A stretch of DNA of 64,000 nt, from assembly GCF_023349125.1 (NCBI RefSeq), contig NZ_JAKIKT010000001.1:248001-312000 (forward strand), written 5' to 3'. Under the pieces are notes generated by a model, which saw only the letters and a program-made list of their open reading frames with translations, did no database searches and was not told where the DNA came from. The position numbers and the translations under genes were made by a program. Positions 25,679-33,535 of this stretch are shown here, in pieces; positions within the stretch are counted from its first letter, which is position 1, and each line of letters starts with the position of its first letter. Origin of the DNA: Shewanella corallii (GTDB lineage Bacteria > Pseudomonadota > Gammaproteobacteria > Enterobacterales > Shewanellaceae).

Positions 25679-27843
25679 TTATCGTCACAGCAGGTCATGT
25701 GGACCACGGTAAGACAAGCCTGATCCAGGCGCTGACAGGCATGAATGCTGACCGTCTGCCCGAGGAGCAGCGCCGGGGCATGACCATCGATCTGGGCTAT
25801 GCCTTTATGGATCTGGGTGATGACAATCGTCTGGCTTTTATCGATGTGCCGGGCCACGAAAAGTTTATCAACAATATGCTGTGTGGCGTCAGTCATGCCA
25901 GACATGCCTTGTTGGTGGTGGCCTGTGATGATGGTGTCATGCCACAGACCCGTGAGCATCTGCAGATCCTTTCTTTGATGCCACTTGAGAGCCTGACCAT
26001 TGCCCTGACCAAGTGCGACAGAGTGACAGCTGACAGGGTCAGCGAAGTGCAGATTGAGCTGGGTGTATGGCTGGCCAATGCCGTCAATCTGCAAGGCGTA
26101 TCCCGGCAGGAGTTTATTGTCTCGGCGCACACAGGCTTTGGCATTGCCGAGCTTAAGATGCATTTGCAAACACTGAGCGAGAGCGAGCAGACCACAGCCG
26201 GGTCGACGCCTTTTCGTATGGTGCTTGACCGGGTATTCAGTGTAAAAGGCGCAGGCCTGGTGGCCACAGGTACAGTGATCAGTGGCTGCGTGAGTAAAGA
26301 AGACAGGCTGTATGTGGCTAATACAGCTTCTGGCCCAAACAACAGAGCGCACAAACAACAGGTGCGGGTCAGAGGCCTGCACGCCCAGGGACGGGAATCT
26401 AATTTTGCCCGGGCCGGTGACAGAGTGGCGTTGAACCTGACCGGCAATGATCATGATATTGAGCGAGGCGACTGGCTGAGTTCTATCGCCATGCCAGAGC
26501 CGGTATCCCGATTTGCCGTGGTACTCAGTGGTTTTATCCCCAAACACTGGCAGAGCGTGCACCTGCACCATGGCGCCAGTCATCAGCTTGGCCGCATCGC
26601 CCTGCTGTCTGAAGCGCCTTTGACCACATCATCTGCCAATCGCAAAGAGTATCTGGCAGAGCTGGTGCTGGAGCAGGCTTTACTGCCTGCTGCCGGCGAT
26701 ATGTTGGTGGTGCGCGATGCCTGTGGTCGCGAGACGTTGGGGGGCGCCCGGGTATTGGAGCTGGAGGTGCCAACCCGGGGTAAGCGCACCGCTGAGCGCA
26801 TTGAGTATCTGACTGAGCTGGCTGCCTGTTTTCAGGGAGCCAATAAGACACCTTTACTGGCACTCACGGTGAGCTGCAGCCGCAAAGCGGTTTCTATTGC
26901 TATGCAGGCCTGGAGCTGGCAATTGAGTGAGGCTGAACTGCAGCAGCACTTGGGTTTTAATAATTGTGGTTGTGATAATCGTGGCAGTGTTCATCGTGAG
27001 CATGACAACAGCGGACGTGCAGACAGCGGCCACGGTGAAAGTACAGGTCTGGTCAGTCGTGGCGACTGGCTGGTAAGCCGTTTTCTGTTTGATGGCTTTA
27101 AAACCGAGATGATGGCGCGGATTGCTTCCCACCATGAGTCCAATCCGGATGAGTTGGGACTGGGGCGAGCACGCTTGCTGAGAGTATGTCACTCAGGCCT
27201 GCCTGCTGCCCTGGTCAATGAGGCCATTGATGAGCAGCTGGCAGCCGGGGAGCTGACCATGACCCGGGGGCAGTTGCATCTGCCAAGGCACGCCATTTCC
27301 CTGTCAGCTGATGAACTGCTTTTGTGGCAGACCCTGGAGCAGATGTTTATTAAGTCACGCACACCACTGTGGACCTCGGACATCTGTGAGCCCTTGAACC
27401 TGACACCAAAGCAGGCCAGAGCTCTGTGCTACAAGCTGGTGCAGCTGGGTTACATCAGTGCGCTGCTTAAAGACAGATACATTCTCAGCGATACCCTGCA
27501 AGCGGGTGCTGCCATGATCCTGGCCCACCTTGAAGTGCATGATGCTGTGAGTACCTCAGAGTTTTGCGCCGGAATGCAGATGGGGCGTAAGGCGGGTATT
27601 CAATTGCTGGAGTGGTTTGACCGTATCGGCTTTACCCGGCGTTTGTTCCAGGCCAACAGTCGCACTTTGCGGGATGCTGAGCTGTTTGAGTATTTGCGCC
27701 CCATAAAAACACCCAGGCAGGCACAGATGCCTGAACCCAATCATCTTTCCATTGCGGCGGCAAGCATGTCAGCCCATCTTTCAGGCCATCTATCAACTAA
27801 TAGGGCCGAAGGCCAGAGCACCGGACTTTCCACAGGGATATGA
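25675..27843 (+). CDS. selB: Selenocysteine-specific elongation factor SelB
   Basis: 722 residues (E. coli SelB 614). The EF-Tu-like GTPase motifs are GHVDHGKTS (7-15), DVPGHEKF (about 57-64) and TKCD (about 112). Domains 2 and 3 follow, then winged-helix repeats that bind the SECIS hairpin. An Asn/Gly/His/Ser-rich insert (about residues 428-460: NNCGCDNRGS, HGESTG) of low complexity interrupts the region before the first winged helix. The last ~40 residues are also Ser/His-rich. It delivers Sec-tRNA to the UGA in fdnG. Its start is preceded by two decayed copies of its own 5' end; its stop overlaps fdhD as ATGA. Confidence 0.95.
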   Translation: MIIVTAGHVDHGKTSLIQALTGMNADRLPEEQRRGMTIDLGYAFMDLGDDNRLAFIDVPGHEKFINNMLCGVSHARHALLVVACDDGVMPQTREHLQILSLMPLESLTIALTKCDRVTADRVSEVQIELGVWLANAVNLQGVSRQEFIVSAHTGFGIAELKMHLQTLSESEQTTAGSTPFRMVLDRVFSVKGAGLVATGTVISGCVSKEDRLYVANTASGPNNRAHKQQVRVRGLHAQGRESNFARAGDRVALNLTGNDHDIERGDWLSSIAMPEPVSRFAVVLSGFIPKHWQSVHLHHGASHQLGRIALLSEAPLTTSSANRKEYLAELVLEQALLPAAGDMLVVRDACGRETLGGARVLELEVPTRGKRTAERIEYLTELAACFQGANKTPLLALTVSCSRKAVSIAMQAWSWQLSEAELQQHLGFNNCGCDNRGSVHREHDNSGRADSGHGESTGLVSRGDWLVSRFLFDGFKTEMMARIASHHESNPDELGLGRARLLRVCHSGLPAALVNEAIDEQLAAGELTMTRGQLHLPRHAISLSADELLLWQTLEQMFIKSRTPLWTSDICEPLNLTPKQARALCYKLVQLGYISALLKDRYILSDTLQAGAAMILAHLEVHDAVSTSEFCAGMQMGRKAGIQLLEWFDRIGFTRRLFQANSRTLRDAELFEYLRPIKTPRQAQMPEPNHLSIAAASMSAHLSGHLSTNRAEGQSTGLSTGI

Positions 27844-28682
27844 GTATGAATACCGATTTAAATAACAGCATCCGCAGTATTGATGCCTGGTCGAGCTTTA
27901 ACGGCTGTCTGTCGCCTGTGTCCGATGAGTTGGCCAGAGAGGTCAGGGTTGCGTTGGTATACAACGGTATCTCCCACACAGTGATGATGGCTTCACCCAT
28001 GGATCTGGAAGCCTTTGCTGTCGGCTTTACCCTGTCGGAGCGGATTGTTGAGTGCGCCTCTGAAATCAAAGGTGTTGAATTGGAAGAGGTTGAGCTTGGG
28101 GTGATCGTGCATCTGGAGATCACCACCCGTCGCTTTGCCGAGCTTAAGCAGCACAGGCGCAATATGGCGGGACGTACGGGCTGCGGCCTTTGTGGTGTGG
28201 CTCAGCTGGATCAGGCGATTAAACCCATTATTCCTGTTGAAGGTAACAGCAGGTTTAACCTGGCGGTGATGAACTCTACATTGAGAGAGCTCAAGAAGCA
28301 GCAGCCCTGCTTTCGGGTAACCGGTGCCACCCACGCGGCTATGGCGCTGGATGAGTCAGGTCAGGTGTTGGCTGGATTCGAGGATGTGGGCCGACATATC
28401 GCTCTGGATAAGCTGATTGGCCATTTTGCCCTGAATAAGCTGCCCATGCCCAGGGCGGTGATGCTTACCAGCCGGGCCAGTTTTGAGATGGTGCAAAAGG
28501 CGGCGGCTGCCGGTATTGAGATCCTGTTTGCCATGTCTGCGGTGACGGCGCTGGCTCAAGAACTGGCGCAAAAAAGCAATATCACCCTGGTAGGGTTTTG
28601 CCGGGATAACAGAGCCATGGTCTATAGCTGTGGTGAACGAATTGTGACCAGTGCAGCCCCCATGTTGCAGCGGGTGGGGTAA
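27840..28682 (+). CDS. fdhD: Formate dehydrogenase sulfurtransferase FdhD
   Basis: 280 residues from an ATG overlapping the selB stop; ATG 27846 is an alternative. The signature loop RTGCGLCGVAQ (CxxC, about residue 118) carries the persulfide Cys; GFEDVGRHIALDKLIG and TSRASFEMVQKA are also FdhD hallmarks. It transfers sulfur from IscS to the Mo-bis-MGD cofactor before insertion into formate dehydrogenase. Last gene of selA-selB-fdhD. Confidence 0.95.
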   Translation: MSMNTDLNNSIRSIDAWSSFNGCLSPVSDELAREVRVALVYNGISHTVMMASPMDLEAFAVGFTLSERIVECASEIKGVELEEVELGVIVHLEITTRRFAELKQHRRNMAGRTGCGLCGVAQLDQAIKPIIPVEGNSRFNLAVMNSTLRELKKQQPCFRVTGATHAAMALDESGQVLAGFEDVGRHIALDKLIGHFALNKLPMPRAVMLTSRASFEMVQKAAAAGIEILFAMSAVTALAQELAQKSNITLVGFCRDNRAMVYSCGERIVTSAAPMLQRVG

Positions 28683-28721
28683 GAAAACCCTATCTGGTTA
28701 AATTTTGCATTAAGTCGTATC

Positions 28722-28764
28722 GGCGGATCACCGGGTGAGGTATTATCCGCCGCTTTCGTTTTTG
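28722..28764 (+). terminator. Probable terminator after fdhD
   Basis: Stem CGGCGGAT / ATCCGCCG with a 16-base loop holding a small inner stem, followed by CTTTCGTTTTT. Confidence 0.6.
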
Positions 28765-28839
28765 ACGTGAGAGAAGATGCGCAGACCTGCCTGGCCTACC
28801 TGTCTTCTGTCACTCGCATTTTCTATGGGGGAAAATGTC

Positions 28840-30030
28840 GTGAGCTGGCAAGCATTCAAGCAAGCCTATTTAATCAGGTTCTGGTCACCTGTGCCTGCGG
28901 TCATTGCCGCGGGTGTACTTTCGGCCATTTTCTTCGGTTTGACCGGCGGTCTGTGGGCGGTTACCGGTGAGTTTACCCGTTGGGGCGGACATTTGGCGCA
29001 ACTGTTTGGCGCCCATCCGGAAAACTGGACCTACTTTCAGATTATTGGCCTTAAAGGCACACCACTGGACAGAGCTGGTGGCATGATGCTGATCGGTATG
29101 TTTGGTGGCGCGCTGGCGGCAGCCTTGTGGGCCAACAATGTGAGTATTCGCTTACCTCAGCATAAGCGCCGTATTGCCCAGGCTGTGATTGGTGGCGCAC
29201 TGGCAGGCTTCGGTGCCCGCCTGGCGATGGGGTGCAACCTGGCAGCTTTCTTTACCGGTATTCCTCAGTTCTCACTGCATGCCTGGATTTTCGCCCTGGC
29301 GACTGCGGTGGGTACCTATTTGGGTGCCAAGCTGACCCTGCTGCCCATGTTCCGGGTGCCGCTGAAGCTGACTAAGGGCGGCGCTAAGCGCAACATCGCT
29401 CAGGATAAGCAAAAGGCCAGTAACCGCTTCCGTCTGGGCATGGTGATTTTTGGTTTGATGGCGATTTGGGGTGTAGTGACCCTGCTGGATTCTCCTAAGC
29501 TGGGAATCGCCTTGCTGTTTGGTATGGGCTTTGGCCTGCTGATCGAGCGCGCGCAGATCTGCTTTACTTCGGCCTTCCGTGATATGTGGATTACCGGTCG
29601 TACCCAGATGGCCATTGCCATTGTGCTGGGTATGGCAGTGAGCGCTCTGGCGACCTTCAGCTATATCGAACTGGGTTTGACCCAGAAGGTGATGTGGGCC
29701 GGTCCCAACGTAGTGATTGGTGGCGTGCTGTTTGGTATCGGTATTGTGCTGGCCGGTGGCTGTGAGACCGGCTGGATGTACCGTGCGATGGAAGGTCAGG
29801 TGCACTTCTGGTGGGTTGGCCTGGGCACAATTTTGGGGGCTCTGGGTCTGGCGGCGATGTGGGACAGCGTGGCGACCCCGTTGGCGACCAGCTGGCCGAA
29901 AGTGAATTTACTTGAGAGTTTGGGTCCTTGGGGCGGTTTGGGTATGACCTTTGCGCTGCTTGGCCTGTCTTTGTTGGCAATTTTGTGGTGGGAGAAGCGT
30001 TTCTTCGCCCGTCAGCGTCAGGAGAATTAA
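28840..30030 (+). CDS. yedE: Selenium metabolism membrane transporter YedE (YeeE/YedE family)
   Basis: 396 residues from GTG 28840, chosen because GGGGGA lies 7 bases upstream and the protein then begins VSWQAFKQAYLIRFW like E. coli YedE. About ten hydrophobic segments are present. The two family motifs are MGCNLAAFFTGIPQFSLHAW and GGCETGWMYRAMEGQVH, whose Cys residues are thought to guide chalcogen passage. YedE proteins carry sulfur or selenium compounds across the inner membrane; co-location with selA/selB/fdhD supports selenium. Confidence 0.92.
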   Translation: MSWQAFKQAYLIRFWSPVPAVIAAGVLSAIFFGLTGGLWAVTGEFTRWGGHLAQLFGAHPENWTYFQIIGLKGTPLDRAGGMMLIGMFGGALAAALWANNVSIRLPQHKRRIAQAVIGGALAGFGARLAMGCNLAAFFTGIPQFSLHAWIFALATAVGTYLGAKLTLLPMFRVPLKLTKGGAKRNIAQDKQKASNRFRLGMVIFGLMAIWGVVTLLDSPKLGIALLFGMGFGLLIERAQICFTSAFRDMWITGRTQMAIAIVLGMAVSALATFSYIELGLTQKVMWAGPNVVIGGVLFGIGIVLAGGCETGWMYRAMEGQVHFWWVGLGTILGALGLAAMWDSVATPLATSWPKVNLLESLGPWGGLGMTFALLGLSLLAILWWEKRFFARQRQEN

Positions 30031-30031
30031 C

Positions 30032-30286
30032 ATGGTTCAATCAGCAAGTGATGTAGTGACTGAAGTGGATTTCCAGCTGGAAGTGTGGGGCGAGCCTTGT
30101 CCTTATCCTGTAGTGGCAACACTGGATGCTCTTAAGCAGATGCAGTCCGGTGAAACCCTGGAAGTGGTGACTGACTGTCTGCAGTCCATCAACAACATTC
30201 CGACCGACGCTAAACGTCATGGTCATCAGGTCTTGGAAGTAGAACAACAGGGTCCACAGGTACGTGTGGTGATCCGTAAGGCATAA
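30032..30286 (+). CDS. yedF: YedF, TusA/SirA-like sulfurtransferase partner of YedE
   Basis: 84 residues from ATG 30032 (GGAG within the yedE end, 1-base gap). It has the TusA fold with the Cys-Pro motif WGEPCPYPVVATLDAL, followed by CLQSINNIPTDA as in E. coli YedF. TusA-like proteins carry persulfide (here probably perselenide) on the CPxP Cys. It likely receives selenium from YedE for selenophosphate synthesis; this is inference from linkage. Confidence 0.92.
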   Translation: MVQSASDVVTEVDFQLEVWGEPCPYPVVATLDALKQMQSGETLEVVTDCLQSINNIPTDAKRHGHQVLEVEQQGPQVRVVIRKA

Positions 30287-30319
30287 TGCCCGGATAGCCC
30301 AAACTGCCTGAAAAATATG

Positions 30320-30350
30320 ACGGGATTGTGACGCCACAATCCCGTTTTTT
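30320..30350 (+). terminator. Rho-independent terminator after yedF
   Basis: Perfect 11-bp stem ACGGGATTGTG / CACAATCCCGT with a 4-base loop, then TTTTT. Confidence 0.9.
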
Positions 30351-30804
30351 ATTGTCGCCAACTAAGACTAAATTCCCTCTGGACAGCGGATATTAAAGCT
30401 GATACCAATAGTGCAAGTCAGCGATAACCCTTATTACAGCTGGCTTTCAAGCCTGTTGTTTGTTGAGTGATGGGCTGCAGGCTTTTATATAAAAATAATT
30501 TGCCAGTCAATAATTTTGGACTACATTCCTTATGGGAGATGTGCTCAATGTCTGAGTTCAGTTTGTCTTGAACAGGGCTTTTTTGAGCAAGAATTGTCTG
30601 CCAGTAAGGGAAGATGATGAGGTAATGAGCTTTCCGTTCAGATTAAGGGAAAATTCATCACCGGGTCATTGATTATCAGAAAGTTTTTGTAAAAATACCG
30701 GGCTTATTGGACCCCACTTTAACGGTGGGAAAAGTGGCAGCGGAGCAGTTCTGCCGGAACATTTTATTTTTAGTTTATATGTTGATTTAAGGGTATTGGC
30801 ATAT
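30351..30804. other. Gene-free stretch between yedF and the acidic-protein gene
   Basis: About 450 bases. A weak hairpin AAGCCTG...CAGGCTT (30449-30484) is followed by TTATAT, and a small CCCAC/GTGGG stem is near 30711-30729. No gene or recognised RNA is seen. Confidence 0.4.
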
Positions 30805-31197
30805 ATGTACAACACGGTGAAGAAACAGGTTTGGATTGGTGAACTGAGAACCTCCAGAGGGAATACAGTGGTCATTCATGACAATCAGTTACCAGACGCT
30901 TCTCCTGGAAGAGTCTTTCTCTACAACACAGATCGCAATGCGATTGTTGAGTATGTAGAGGAGATAGTAAAACCCAACTTGCATGAGCTGGATGAAGCGG
31001 CCATTAAGGACGCTGAATCGAAATTCAGTGGTGCATGGCAGATAGCCAGAGCAGAGTTTCTGGGTAAACGTCCGAAAGTTGAAGACAGTGCTCCCGCGCC
31101 AAAGAAAGCCAAGGCTGAGGTGGAAGCTGAAGACAGCTATGAAGATGATAACCTGGGAGACGATGATTGGTCTGACGACGATTACGACGACGATTAA
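30805..31197 (+). CDS. Hypothetical protein with highly acidic C-terminal tail
   Basis: 130 residues from ATG 30805 (AAGGG 11 bases upstream; TTG 30796 is too close). Residues 1-95 look folded (VWIGELRTSRGNTVVIHDN, RVFLYNTDRNAIVEYVEE). The rest is a Lys/Ala/Pro linker (APAPKKAKAEVEAE) and a tail of almost only Asp, Glu, Ser, Tyr and Trp (DDDWSDDDYDDD). The family is not recognised; such tails mimic nucleic acid or bind basic proteins and cations. Single gene with its own terminator. Confidence 0.75.
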   Translation: MYNTVKKQVWIGELRTSRGNTVVIHDNQLPDASPGRVFLYNTDRNAIVEYVEEIVKPNLHELDEAAIKDAESKFSGAWQIARAEFLGKRPKVEDSAPAPKKAKAEVEAEDSYEDDNLGDDDWSDDDYDDD

Positions 31198-31257
31198 TCT
31201 CTGGAAATGGTAAACGCTGTATCAAAGGGCTGATATCAGTCGGCGTGGATGCATATA

Positions 31258-31284
31258 ACGGTAGCTGTGGAGCTGCCGTTTTTT
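31258..31284 (+). terminator. Terminator after the acidic-protein gene
   Basis: Nine-base-pair stem ACGGTAGCT / AGCTGCCGT with one G-U pair, then TTTTTT. Confidence 0.8.
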
Positions 31285-32449
31285 ATTCCCGATTGACGCC
31301 TACTGCGCCCGCTGCTCCGGCCAACTCACACATATAGCTGTCGCACTGGGTAAACCTGGTTTGCAGTTCCAACAAGAGGTCTGTGATCTCGTGTGATGGG
31401 ATCAGGGCCACCACAGTGTGATCCTCCGTCATACGGGCACCGCCCCGGTTGCCAAGGAAGCCGTGAAGGAAGTCTGTTACTGCCTGAGCCTGCTGATTGT
31501 CCGGATGCAGGGCACCAATCAGAGAGTGATGGGAAGCCTGCATCAACTCACTGATCCGCCCGGGATCGTCTCTTCTCAGCGCGCCAACCAGTTGATGAGC
31601 CCGCTCATTCTCTCCCAGTAAGTGCTGCACTTCATCAAAGAAGCGGGTACAGCTCTCTCTTTCTTTCGAGTGGAGCTGATTGCGGCTGAGGCAACGCAGT
31701 GAGGCGACCCCGAAATGTTCGGCAAATGCCTGACAGTGCTCCTGTCTGGCCTGTCGCTTTGCCTCTGTTTTGGCCTCGACACTGACAGGCTTTATTACTG
31801 CAATCGTCAGAGTTTGGGGCATGGGGATGGGTTGGCAGTCCATATCCAAACTATCGATCATCAGGGCACTGTCGGGCTGGGCGAGGACACAGCTCATCTG
31901 GCTGACGACGCCACAGGTGTGGGAAAGGTAAAGGCTCTCACCACGTTGGGCCAGTTGTGCAACAGCCATGGGCGTGAGTTGTTGATTGCAGCATAGTCCC
32001 AGGGCCGTGCCAAAGGCGGTTTGCAGAGCTGCGGTTGAACCAAGTCCGGTATTTTTGGGGATAGTGCTGACAACGGCCAGATCCAGGCCGGTTAAGGTCA
32101 GGCCTGAGCGGACAAGTTCGCTGGTGATCCCCTTCAGATAATTAAGCGCATCAGCATCATCTATGGGAGGGCCTTCTATCCCTGCGAACCACTCATAGAC
32201 AGAACCAGCGCTGAGCTGTTCTCCTTTGAGTGCGGTATGGTGAAAGACGACTCTGAACTTACCATCCTGCCTGGGGCGGACCGCCAGCCAGGTATATACA
32301 TTGACTGCGCAACAGATTGTCAGCCCATCGTAGCAATCGCTGTAGTCACCCAGCAAATTGACCCTGCCGGGAGCTCTGAACACGTGTTCAGGCGCGGACT
32401 TGAAGGTTTCGATAAATAGTTGGCTGACGAATTCTGCTGCTTGGTTCAT
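31283..32449 (-). CDS. Divergent galactokinase-family (GHMP) protein, catalytic Asp missing
   Basis: 388 residues aligned by eye along E. coli GalK (382). Kept: RAPGRVNLLG, a phosphate loop NTGLGSTAALQTA, and LMQASHHSL. Changed: GEHTDY became GDYSDC; the catalytic-base motif CGIMDQ became CGVVSQ, so Asp is replaced by Ser at residue 183; and the late glycine motif RMTGGGFGG became RMTEDHTVV. These three are the sugar-binding, catalytic and nucleotide/substrate motifs of GalK, so galactokinase activity is doubtful. The frame is intact and full length, arguing for a pseudo-kinase or a new specificity over a decaying gene. No gal genes adjoin. Confidence 0.8.
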   Translation of the reverse strand: MNQAAEFVSQLFIETFKSAPEHVFRAPGRVNLLGDYSDCYDGLTICCAVNVYTWLAVRPRQDGKFRVVFHHTALKGEQLSAGSVYEWFAGIEGPPIDDADALNYLKGITSELVRSGLTLTGLDLAVVSTIPKNTGLGSTAALQTAFGTALGLCCNQQLTPMAVAQLAQRGESLYLSHTCGVVSQMSCVLAQPDSALMIDSLDMDCQPIPMPQTLTIAVIKPVSVEAKTEAKRQARQEHCQAFAEHFGVASLRCLSRNQLHSKERESCTRFFDEVQHLLGENERAHQLVGALRRDDPGRISELMQASHHSLIGALHPDNQQAQAVTDFLHGFLGNRGGARMTEDHTVVALIPSHEITDLLLELQTRFTQCDSYMCELAGAAGAVGVNRE

Positions 32450-32577
32450 CCTGCTTTAGCTGCCATGAATAATCTGAGTAAGATGGCGCATCTGAAAGAT
32501 GCACACATTCAGTTACTTTTTTATAACATGTTAGCGTATAAAACGGTACTAAGCAGTATTTGCAGTGTTTTGCTCTA

Positions 32578-33483
32578 CTACTTTCTTTGCCAAACGATCG
32601 CCAGCCAATGATTATCCGGGCTCACCGCAAGCCGATTTGGGGCGCTGTAGCTGGCAGCCGGTGGTGTCAGAGGCGCAACCAGAGTCCATTGCTGCTGAGC
32701 CATGGGTTTATCAGTCTGGTAGTGCAGTGTTTGCAGTCCGGCATCACTGGTGTGAAACAGCCAGCCGTTGGGGCTCCAAGCGGTATCTTCACTGCCCGGA
32801 GTCAATGACGCGATTGGCGTCAAAACGCCTGTTTTTGGTTCAAATCGGGTCACTATTTGCTGACCATCATGGCGCTTTTGCACAAAACTGAAGGCTTGTT
32901 GGCCGGGGATTGGGTGCAAACTGCGACCTACGCTGTCAGCCACAAAATGGCGCTCGTCGGCCTGTTCACCTTTGGGCTCAAAATAGAGGTTGTAACCATA
33001 TCTGGCCCACAGCAAGGTGCCCATTTCAGGATGATGAGAGTAGTAGCCGCTGTTTATCATGCTGTTGACGGCTCGCTCTCTTGGTTGGCCTTCAGTTTGT
33101 TGCCATACACTTTGATGGGGAACACCCTGCTCAACCACATAACGAATACCCGCCTTATTTGCCATTGGCGTTGGAGAAAACTCGCCCTCATCCGGGGTAT
33201 TGGTCAGTTGGGTGACTTTGCCGTCTTTGATGTTAATTCGGTAAATATCTGTGTAGCTGCCGCTTCTGTCTGAGCTTAACAGCAGGGATTTGCTGTCTGA
33301 GGTGAAAGCGGGTTGAGAGTCATAGCCATCTCTGTCGGTCAGTGCTTTGGGCTGCCCAAGTTGCCACTGGCCATCATCAAAACTCAAAGGGTAGAGAAAG
33401 ATATCGAATCCGGCGGCCAGCGCCGTGGGTGAAGCGAGCAGGGCTGCCAGCGTCAGACCTGCAGCGGAAGTTGATTTGGGCAT
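32578..33483 (-). CDS. Exported TolB-like beta-propeller protein (PD40/WD40-like repeats)
   Basis: 301 residues from ATG 33483 (AAGGAAA upstream); the upstream in-frame extension precedes the signal peptide. The signal peptide (about 1-24) ends ALAAG. Propeller repeats are seen as YDSQPAFTSDSKSLLLSSDRSGSYTDIYRINIKDGK and GEFSPTPMANKAGIRYVVE; the DG-D-I-Y pattern is that of TolB blades. The function is unknown; periplasmic location is likely. Downstream of the Kef-type antiporter by 52 bases, same strand. Confidence 0.8.
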   Translation of the reverse strand: MPKSTSAAGLTLAALLASPTALAAGFDIFLYPLSFDDGQWQLGQPKALTDRDGYDSQPAFTSDSKSLLLSSDRSGSYTDIYRINIKDGKVTQLTNTPDEGEFSPTPMANKAGIRYVVEQGVPHQSVWQQTEGQPRERAVNSMINSGYYSHHPEMGTLLWARYGYNLYFEPKGEQADERHFVADSVGRSLHPIPGQQAFSFVQKRHDGQQIVTRFEPKTGVLTPIASLTPGSEDTAWSPNGWLFHTSDAGLQTLHYQTDKPMAQQQWTLVAPLTPPAASYSAPNRLAVSPDNHWLAIVWQRK

Positions 33484-33535
33484 GGACGTTTCCTTACGAG
33501 ATGACAAACGTCCATCACCCTATCGCAACTGATTA

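Noticed and set aside
25651..26583. 310-codon minus-strand frame opposite selB
   Set aside because: Shadow frame of the GC-biased selB gene.
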